This document shows positions 7,760 through 13,856 of a stretch of DNA of 15,680 nucleotides, in pieces. Location of the stretch: positions 1 through 15,680 of the forward strand of contig DALYJJ010000133.1 in the NCBI GenBank assembly GCA_031969915.1, given 5' to 3'. Source of the stretch: DALYJJ01 sp031969915. GTDB taxonomy: Bacteria > Acidobacteriota > Terriglobia > Bryobacterales > Bryobacteraceae. The notes below the pieces were generated by a model. That model searched no databases. It worked only from the letters and a program-made list of their open reading frames with translations, and was not told where the DNA came from. Position 1 is the stretch's first letter, and the number at the start of each line of letters is the position of its first letter. A program made the position numbers and the translations under genes.

Positions 7760-10407
7760 ATGCCGAAGTCGAAGCCCAGGAAGTCAGCGAAGCTCTCGCC
7801 CACCGCGGCGGCAGATTGAGCCTCCTGCGCGATGGTGTCGAGCGCGAGTTCGCCCGTCAGTTGAATGTTCGACATCCAGTAGCCGACCGTCCTGGTCAGC
7901 ACCCAGGGCGTTGCGAGGCCGAGCGTAAAGACCACCAGCAACAGGTTCACCGTATACAGCTTGAAGAGTCCCCAGCCCGTGGCGGTGCACCGGAACCGGG
8001 CGCCCGCAAAGGTGGTGTGCGCCCACTCGTAGCGTTGCTGCATCGCCGTCCACCAGGGAATCGCGATGCCGAAGGTAAGGTAGGAAAGAGGCAATGCGAG
8101 GATGTGAATTGGCAGTAAGTCGAGGCCGCGTCCATGATACCGCAAGGGCTCGTTTCCGAAGTAAGTTCCATCGGTGAGATACCGGCGGATTCTCGTTCTG
8201 AGGAATGGCATATAGAAACCCGCGGTGACGATCAGCAGCAGGTAGCTCTTGAGGTTCAGTCCGAGGAAGCCCCAGGTGGTCTTGCGGAACGAGAAACGGA
8301 TCGCCCGCCAGGACATGCGGTTAATCCGGTACCGGTAGGCCCCGGCCAGCGCCAGCGGCCAGAGCAGCAGAATCACGGCCGTGGCCGCCAACTGGGCCAC
8401 CCACACCGCGTGAATGCTCTGCCAGAACAACGGAAGCGCGTAAGGGAAAAAGACGATGAAGGCGAGCGCGGGCAGGCTCTTCAGCCATCCCACCAGCAAC
8501 TCCCGCCCGTAGCCGTGGAAGGCGAACCGGTCGCCCTCGAACTCGATGTGGCTGTAAATGTACTTACGGACTTTGACCTTGCCCCAGAAATAGTAGATTC
8601 CGAGCGTAACGGCGGAGAGCAGGAGATTCACGATGCGGATGGAGAAGAGCGTACCGCCGTCGCCATGGAAAGAGAACAGGCGCGGCCTCGCCGGTTCCGC
8701 GGGCGGGCCGGGCACGGGTTGCGGCACCGGTTCCGGCGCGGCTTCGGGGGCGGCTTCGGGCGCGGCTTCGGATTCAGGCGAGACGGGCGTTTCCGCCACG
8801 GGCTCTGCCGCGTCAGACACCGCCGCGGCCGGTTCCCGCGCGGCCGCCGGCGATGGCGCCGCCGCAAACAGCGCGTCCACGTTCCGGTCCGAGGCCCGAA
8901 TCACCACCCGGCAGAGCAGCGCCAGCACGCCAACGGCAATCAGGCTGGCAAACGCGAAGCCGAGGGCGACCAACAAAACCGCGGCCGTACGTTTCTCGTC
9001 GAGCAGTTTCCCGAGCGCCCCGAAGCTCAACGCCGTGGCGCGCAGGTTCACGCGGTTCGCGTCGGCAGTGCGCCCGAGCCGCAGGTACAGGTCGCCGAGT
9101 TTCATGAGCTTCGGCGGAAACTCCGGCGGCGTCTCCCCGTAGGTCTTCTCGAAGGTGCGAACGCACAACTCCATCTTCTCGGCCGCCTCGGCGTACCGCC
9201 CCTTGGCGGTGAGCCGATCCGAGAGTTTTTCCGACCACACAATCACCGCGGACCAGTTGTGCTGCTGAGCGAGCGGCAGCACCTGGTCGAAATACCGTAA
9301 CGCCGCCTCGTCGTCGCCGGCCTGAAGGGCGAGATCGATCACGCGAAGATGGCGGTCGATCCGCAAGTACGGAGCGCTTTCTTCGCCCGTCAAGGCCACG
9401 CTCCGCTGGGCGTTGGCCAACGCTTCACCGGCGCGACCCCGGCGGCTGCGAACGACGGAAACCTCGTAGAGGATCTGCGCCGTTTCTTCCGGCCCGCCTC
9501 CGGCGTAAGCCAGCGCCTGGTCGTAAGACGCCTCGGCGTCCCCGAGACGCCCCGCTTTCGCGTGCGCTTCCCCAAGGCCGCGCAGAGCCTCCACATGTTC
9601 CCGCGAGCGCGGAGTACGCGAGGTGAGGGACCCCAGGCGCCGGTAGAGCGCCTCCGCAAAGGTGGGGTCCGGCCATCGGGACACCGCACGCGCCGTGCTT
9701 TCCAGGTCGTCGACGGTCCGTGGGTCGCTTGCTCCCCAGAGCGCGGAGCGGATTGTCAACGCCTCTTCATACCGGGCCCGTGCGTCGCGGTAGTTCTCCT
9801 GCCTCACGAGCAGGTCAGCGTATGCGTCCAGGAACTCGGCATGGGGTTCAGACTGCCCCGCCCCCGCCGCGGTCATCTGCTCGAGCGTCTGCTGGAATCT
9901 CCGCCGCGCCGCGCCGGCGTCGCCTTTCCGCTCGTGCACCCACGCTTCGCTCCGGTACACGCCGAGCGTGGCTCGATGGAATTGCCCGAGCGCCGCGCGC
10001 CGGATGCCCGCCGCTTCGCCGAGCAGCGCCAGCGCATCGTTGAACTTCGCAAGGTTCGCCGCGTGCTCGCTCAGCGCGACCAGTTCGTCGGCCAGCGGCT
10101 CGGATCGCGGCCGCACCTTCGCGCTCACTTCCCGGGCCTCTTGCCAGGAACTCTGCTTCGCCTCCTCGACGCAAACATCCTCGCCGGACAGGCAGTATTC
10201 CAGCAAACGGTTCAGGGTTTTCAGCAAACGAACATCGGATGCGCCGAATTTCCGGGCCTGTTGCAGCGCCACCATGTAGCGGCCCAGCGCCTGTGAGGTT
10301 TCGCCTGCATCGGCGGCTTCCTGCGCCGACCGCAGGGTGGCTTCCCAGTCCTTCGCCGGCTGCCCGAACAGGGGAACCAGGCAGATCAGAGTCCACACCA
10401 ATCGCAT
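7756..10407 (-). CDS. secreted TPR protein fused to a DUF898 (YjgN-like) membrane domain
   Basis: This is an 883-residue fusion. From the ATG at 10407 it has a signal peptide (MRLVWTLICLVPLFG), then a helical TPR-type region (about 20-470; ARARYEEALTIR, DAEASYDQALAYAG, AALRYFDQVLPLA) facing the periplasm. A membrane helix follows (476-499), then a Pro/Ala/Glu linker (about 515-575), and a DUF898/YjgN integral membrane domain (about 577-883). The membrane domain starts at RLFSFHGDGGTLFSIRIVNLLL and ends in the typical ESFADFLGFDFG tail. It contains about five copies of a repeat (see findings). YjgN-type proteins normally consist of the membrane domain alone and have no known activity. An ATG 17 codons earlier is possible but would hide the signal peptide. 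The next gene, an M48 peptidase, overlaps its stop. Confidence 0.88.
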   Translation of the reverse strand: MRLVWTLICLVPLFGQPAKDWEATLRSAQEAADAGETSQALGRYMVALQQARKFGASDVRLLKTLNRLLEYCLSGEDVCVEEAKQSSWQEAREVSAKVRPRSEPLADELVALSEHAANLAKFNDALALLGEAAGIRRAALGQFHRATLGVYRSEAWVHERKGDAGAARRRFQQTLEQMTAAGAGQSEPHAEFLDAYADLLVRQENYRDARARYEEALTIRSALWGASDPRTVDDLESTARAVSRWPDPTFAEALYRRLGSLTSRTPRSREHVEALRGLGEAHAKAGRLGDAEASYDQALAYAGGGPEETAQILYEVSVVRSRRGRAGEALANAQRSVALTGEESAPYLRIDRHLRVIDLALQAGDDEAALRYFDQVLPLAQQHNWSAVIVWSEKLSDRLTAKGRYAEAAEKMELCVRTFEKTYGETPPEFPPKLMKLGDLYLRLGRTADANRVNLRATALSFGALGKLLDEKRTAAVLLVALGFAFASLIAVGVLALLCRVVIRASDRNVDALFAAAPSPAAAREPAAAVSDAAEPVAETPVSPESEAAPEAAPEAAPEPVPQPVPGPPAEPARPRLFSFHGDGGTLFSIRIVNLLLSAVTLGIYYFWGKVKVRKYIYSHIEFEGDRFAFHGYGRELLVGWLKSLPALAFIVFFPYALPLFWQSIHAVWVAQLAATAVILLLWPLALAGAYRYRINRMSWRAIRFSFRKTTWGFLGLNLKSYLLLIVTAGFYMPFLRTRIRRYLTDGTYFGNEPLRYHGRGLDLLPIHILALPLSYLTFGIAIPWWTAMQQRYEWAHTTFAGARFRCTATGWGLFKLYTVNLLLVVFTLGLATPWVLTRTVGYWMSNIQLTGELALDTIAQEAQSAAAVGESFADFLGFDFGI
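8735..8770 (-). repeat. three 12-base tandem repeats in the linker of the TPR-DUF898 gene
   Basis: The plus strand carries GGCGCGGCTTCG at 8735-8746 and 8759-8770, with a one-mismatch copy at 8747-8758. On the coding strand these give EAAP repeated three times, inside the flexible Pro/Ala/Glu linker between the membrane helix and the DUF898 domain. Such an in-frame repeat can change copy number without shifting the frame. Confidence 0.85.
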
Positions 10408-10482
10408 GTGTTTCAGCCAGCATACATCAGAATACTGGATATTTGGACCTGAATTCATTTGTTGCCCGGCGCCGGACGCCGC

Positions 10483-10500
10483 GCTGAGCGGTCAGCGCCC
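10483..10500 (-). terminator. hairpin just after the cupin gene stop
   Basis: A perfect 7-base inverted repeat, GCGCTGA/TCAGCGC with a 4-base loop, begins 2 bases past the stop of the cupin-like gene. There is no U-tract after it on the minus strand. It may attenuate read-through into the TPR-DUF898 gene or stabilise the 3' end of the transcript, but it is not a classical intrinsic terminator. Confidence 0.4.
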
Positions 10501-10502
10501 AG

Positions 10503-11864
10503 CTACTTCTTCGGGAGCGGCTTGGGCCGCAGCGCGCTCCGGTCCTGCCAGGGCAGCACCGGCATGCCCGGGTGATCGGGGCCGAACGTGCGGAGCAGCA
10601 CCATCTCGCAGTCGCCTGTGTTCCGAATCACGACTTCGCCCGCTGTCGCCGCGGGGATGATGAAGCACCAGTTGCCCAGGTCGCCCGGCTTCAGGGCGCG
10701 CGGCGCGGCCGCGACGTGCGTGCCCACGGTGCCCACGCCCGCCGTGCAGATCAGGTCGCTGCCCGCCGGGTCCTGCATCCGGTACTCGACGCCGGGCTGC
10801 AACACCAGCCGCTTCGACGCGAGCACCTGGTGATTGTTCTCGCGTCCAAAGGCGCCGTAGATTACCCAGTGGTCGGTCACGTCGGTTCCGTCGCAGGTGT
10901 TGGTATCGAGCACGGGCCGGCAGGTGTGCTTCTCGCCGTACATCGGGTCGTGGATGTTCTTCCAGTCCAGGGCCTCGTCCGACACCAGGTAGTCGAGCAG
11001 CTCCTCGCGGTCCTGGCGCGCATCCGCGGCCGCGTCCGGGACGCGCAGCCGCTCGGGGATCTCGCGTCCCACGAGGAGGCTTCGGGGGATTTTCGGCATC
11101 GGCTCGTACATGCGATAGCCGTCGTCGAGGAATTGCGGCTCGTAGTGCGGCAGCAGCGCGGCCGGCCCGTGCAGGTTCTGGGTCTTCATGATCATGGCGT
11201 TGCCGGGCCGCATGTAGAACCACCGCGCGTGCCGCTTCAGCGCCTTCATCGGGTCGTCCCACGCCTGGGCGGTGATGTGTTCGCGCAACTGCTCCGGGCC
11301 GAAATCCTGGTGCAGCCCGAGGGTCATGAAGCAGCGCTCGTCGAAGAGATCGTAGTCGACGATCATGGTCGGCTCGATCCAATACGCCTCTTCCTTCACG
11401 TCGTGCGTGTGATGCGGCAGGCGGCTCTTGTTGATGAAGAACTTCGAGTAGCGGAACATGCCGTGGCCGAGCGCCCGGAGCGCGGGTCCGAGAATCAGGT
11501 CGGGCGTGTGTCCGATGAAATCCTTCAAGGCCACCAGCTTCTTGCGGCCGTCGATTTGCACCACGATGTAGCAGCGCCCCGACCCGTAATAGCCGTGCCC
11601 GCGCAGGAACTCCTCCTCGGAGGTGAAGTCCTCAAACCCGAACCACACTTCGTCCCATTCAAAGCCGGGGATGGGCGAGCGGTGCGCGGAGATGATGGGG
11701 TTCCCGGCGCCCGACGCGCAAAACGGCCGGCACATCATGGCCGTGTTGGTCGCCAGCGCCCCGCCTCCCTTCCTGACGGTCTCCTCGCACAGCGAGCGAA
11801 GGTCGTCTCCCTCCAGGATTTCGAAGGGCCGGCCATACATGTTTTGAACTGTTGTCTTGGGCAT
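10503..11864 (-). CDS. cupin-fold protein resembling class I mannose-6-phosphate isomerase
   Basis: This is a 453-residue protein without signal peptide or membrane helix, probably cytoplasmic. The central part resembles class I phosphomannose isomerases: ALKDFIGHTPDLILGPALR, then KFFINKSRLPHHTHDVKEEAYWIEP. H152, H154 and E158/E159 are possible metal ligands, in the place of the isomerase QxH...KxE set. A second cupin motif reads RPGNAMIMKTQNLHGPA, with H232. The C-terminal third (about 350-440) looks like another beta-barrel cupin (VEYRMQDPAGSD, PGDLGNWCFIIP). The isomerase's own signature is not exact, so the substrate may differ, for example another sugar or a small acid. The gene diverges from a small zinc-finger gene and precedes the TPR-DUF898 gene with a 95-base gap, so co-function with that pair is doubtful. 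Confidence 0.6.
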   Translation of the reverse strand: MPKTTVQNMYGRPFEILEGDDLRSLCEETVRKGGGALATNTAMMCRPFCASGAGNPIISAHRSPIPGFEWDEVWFGFEDFTSEEEFLRGHGYYGSGRCYIVVQIDGRKKLVALKDFIGHTPDLILGPALRALGHGMFRYSKFFINKSRLPHHTHDVKEEAYWIEPTMIVDYDLFDERCFMTLGLHQDFGPEQLREHITAQAWDDPMKALKRHARWFYMRPGNAMIMKTQNLHGPAALLPHYEPQFLDDGYRMYEPMPKIPRSLLVGREIPERLRVPDAAADARQDREELLDYLVSDEALDWKNIHDPMYGEKHTCRPVLDTNTCDGTDVTDHWVIYGAFGRENNHQVLASKRLVLQPGVEYRMQDPAGSDLICTAGVGTVGTHVAAAPRALKPGDLGNWCFIIPAATAGEVVIRNTGDCEMVLLRTFGPDHPGMPVLPWQDRSALRPKPLPKK

Positions 11865-11947
11865 CGCGGTTAGCTCTGGGTCAATTCTATGCGATGCCTG
11901 GACGGACTTGCGGCGCGGTATCAGCCGCAGAGCCGGAGGCCCCTACA
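11865..11947. promoter_or_regulatory. divergent intergenic region
   Basis: These 83 bases separate the starts of the cupin-like gene (minus) and the small zinc-finger gene (plus), so promoters for both should lie here or in the flanking coding sequence. On the minus strand a TAGAAT (plus-strand positions 11884-11889) lies about 20 bases before the cupin ATG and could be a -10 box, but no convincing -35 accompanies it. An imperfect palindrome, TGCGGC/GCCGCA with a 9-base spacer, lies near 11908-11930. GGAGG at 11935-11939 is the ribosome binding site of the plus-strand gene. Confidence 0.35.
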
Positions 11948-12118
11948 ATGAGACCCATGGCGACTCGCCAGTGCTTTCACTGCAAGAGGTGGATCCAGGC
12001 GGACGAAGCCCACGATTGCTGGACCACCACCGAAGAGGCCCTAACCGCGCACCTGCCGGAGGACCTTCGGGAAGCCTGGGAACGGCTGCGGGAAACCTTT
12101 GAGAAGTGCGCGCCCTAG
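11948..12118 (+). CDS. small putative zinc-finger protein
   Basis: This is a 56-residue protein of no assigned function. It has C9-x2-C12 and H22-x-C24, a plausible CCHC zinc site in CFHCKRWIQADEAHDCW. An acidic amphipathic helix follows (LPEDLREAWERLRETFEKC). I chose the ATG at 11948 because GGAGG lies 8 bases upstream; a second ATG at 11957 is in frame but 17 bases from that site. The N-terminal pattern resembles what I recall from longer acidobacterial proteins in which a nuclease-like DUF5655 domain follows, so this could be a shortened relative. That link is weak. The next gene starts 34 bases downstream on the same strand. Confidence 0.6.
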   Translation: MRPMATRQCFHCKRWIQADEAHDCWTTTEEALTAHLPEDLREAWERLRETFEKCAP

Positions 12119-12152
12119 CGTCGCCAGTATGCACTAGAGTGGTGGCATCGCT

Positions 12153-13817
12153 ATGACCACCATCGCGCGCCTCATCGCAATCATCCTTGGCCTGGCGGCG
12201 CACGCCGCCTCGGCGACCACGCAGGCGGACCTCGTCGTCTACGGCTGTACCTCGGGCGGCATCGCGGCCGCGATCCAGGCGCGCCGGATGGGCAAGACGG
12301 TGGTGATGGTCTGTCCGGAAACGCACCTGGGCGGATTGACGGCCGGCGGACTGGGCTTCACCGACACGGGCAACAAGGACGTCATCGGCGGGCTGTCGCG
12401 CGAGTTTTATCACCGCGTCTGGCGTCATTATCAGACTGCCGAAGCCTGGCGGTGGCAGAAGCGCGACGAGTACGGGAACCGGGGTCAGGGCACCGGCGCG
12501 ATGGACCAGCAAGCCCGCACGATGTGGATCTTCGAGCCGCATGTGGCCGAACGGATTTTCGAATCGTGGGTGAAGGAGGAGAAGGTTCCGATTGTCCGCA
12601 ACGCCTGGCTCAACCGCACGAACGGCGTGCGGAGGCAGGGCGGCCGCATCGTCTCACTGACCACGCTCGACGGCAACACTTACTCGGGCAAGATGTTCAT
12701 CGATGCGACGTATGAAGGCGACCTGATGGCCGGCGCCGGAGTCAGCTACCACGTGGGCCGCGAATCGACGGCGCAGTACGGGGAAAAATGGAACGGGGTC
12801 CAGACGGGCGTCCTCCACCACCGCCATCACTTCGGCTACCTGCCGGTGAAGATCTCGCCCTACGTGATCCCGGGCGATCCGAAGTCCGGCGTGCTGCCGC
12901 GCATCAGCACGGCGCCGCCGGGCACGTACGGCGAGGCCGACAACAAAGTCCAAGCGTATTGTTTCCGCGTGTGCCTGACGAAGGTGTCGGCGAATCGCGT
13001 TGCTTTCCGCAAACCGGACGGCTACGACCCCAAGCAGTACGAACTGCTGGTGCGGATCTTCGAAGCCGGATGGCGTGAGACCTTTGCGAAGTTCGACCCG
13101 ATTCCCAATGCCAAGACGGACACCAACAACCACGGACCGTTCAGCACGGACAACATCGGCCGCAACTGGGACTATCCCGAAGCTTCCTATGAACGCCGCC
13201 GCGAGATCATCGAAGAGCACCGCGTCTACCAGCAGGGCTGGTTCTACTTCATCGCCAACGATCCGCGCGTACCGAGTGAAGTGCGCTCGGAAATGGCACA
13301 GTGGGGACTGGCGAAGGACGAGTTCAAGGACAACGCGAACTGGCCGCACCAGATCTACGTGCGGGAGGCGCGGCGCATGATCGGCAGCTTTGTGATGACC
13401 GAGAATGAGCTGCTGAAGCGCCGTCCCACGCCGGACCCGGTAGGAATGGGCTCCTACGGCATCGACTCGCACAATATCCAGCGCTACGTGACGCCGGAGG
13501 GCTATGTGCAGAACGAAGGCGATGTTGGCGTCAGCACCAATGGCCCCTACCAGATTGCCTACGGATCGCTGGTCCCGAAGAAAGGCCAGGTGGAGAATCT
13601 GCTGGTGCCGGTGGCCTGTTCCAGTTCCCACATCGCCTACGGCTCCATCCGCATGGAACCGGTGTTCATGATCCTGGGCCAGTCCGCGGCCACGGCTGCG
13701 GCGATGGCCATCGACGCCGCCATCGCGGTGCAGGAAGTGCCTTACGAGAAACTCCGCGACCGTTTGCTCGCGGACGGGCAGATCCTGGAGTATCAGCCGC
13801 GGCCCGCGGCGAAGTGA
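12153..13817 (+). CDS. secreted FAD-dependent oxidoreductase (FAD_oxidored family)
   Basis: This is a 554-residue exported flavoprotein. Residues 1-21 form a signal peptide (ARLIAIILGLAAHAASA). The Rossmann FAD-binding motif is DLVVYGCTSGGIAAAIQARR (26-45), followed by the family hallmark ETHLGGLTAGGLGFTDTG. The C-terminal half carries the family-type SYGIDSHNIQRYVTPEG and the FAD-closing region PYQIAYGSLVPKK, then NLLVPVACSSSHIAYGSIRMEP and GQSAATAAAMA. Proteins of this type are expanded in Planctomycetes and Solibacter-like bacteria. They are often annotated as xanthan-lyase-like, with unknown substrates, probably carbohydrate derivatives. No complete partner enzyme is adjacent. The nearest candidate for nutrient import is the convergent TonB receptor. 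The ribosome binding site is weak. Confidence 0.9.
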   Translation: MTTIARLIAIILGLAAHAASATTQADLVVYGCTSGGIAAAIQARRMGKTVVMVCPETHLGGLTAGGLGFTDTGNKDVIGGLSREFYHRVWRHYQTAEAWRWQKRDEYGNRGQGTGAMDQQARTMWIFEPHVAERIFESWVKEEKVPIVRNAWLNRTNGVRRQGGRIVSLTTLDGNTYSGKMFIDATYEGDLMAGAGVSYHVGRESTAQYGEKWNGVQTGVLHHRHHFGYLPVKISPYVIPGDPKSGVLPRISTAPPGTYGEADNKVQAYCFRVCLTKVSANRVAFRKPDGYDPKQYELLVRIFEAGWRETFAKFDPIPNAKTDTNNHGPFSTDNIGRNWDYPEASYERRREIIEEHRVYQQGWFYFIANDPRVPSEVRSEMAQWGLAKDEFKDNANWPHQIYVREARRMIGSFVMTENELLKRRPTPDPVGMGSYGIDSHNIQRYVTPEGYVQNEGDVGVSTNGPYQIAYGSLVPKKGQVENLLVPVACSSSHIAYGSIRMEPVFMILGQSAATAAAMAIDAAIAVQEVPYEKLRDRLLADGQILEYQPRPAAK

Positions 13818-13823
13818 CGTTCG

Positions 13824-13848
13824 GGTTGCGCGCGGGGGGCGCGTAACC
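13824..13848 (+). terminator. 10-base-pair hairpin between convergent genes
   Basis: GGTTGCGCGC at 13824-13833 pairs with GCGCGTAACC at 13839-13848 around a GGGGG loop, with a single G-U pair when read as plus-strand RNA. On the minus strand that position is a C-A mismatch, so the structure is stronger for the oxidoreductase transcript. It sits in the 39-base gap between the oxidoreductase stop and the TonB-receptor stop. No U-tract follows. Confidence 0.5.
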
Positions 13849-13856
13849 TGCCGACG

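Noticed and set aside
8700..8800. Possible CRISPR-like or phase-variable repeat array
   Set aside because: The repeats are short 12-base in-frame units of a Pro/Ala linker with no spacers.
8134..9300. Plus-strand open frame of 388 codons
   Set aside because: It mirrors the TPR-DUF898 gene and contains low-complexity Arg/Gly runs, with no recognisable domain.
10503..11864. Homogentisate 1,2-dioxygenase assignment for the cupin-like gene
   Set aside because: Length and the two-cupin layout are similar, but I could not find the dioxygenase metal site, and the central region fits a mannose-6-phosphate isomerase better.
10572..11873. Plus-strand open frame of 433 codons
   Set aside because: It is the shadow of the cupin-like gene and shows no family similarity.
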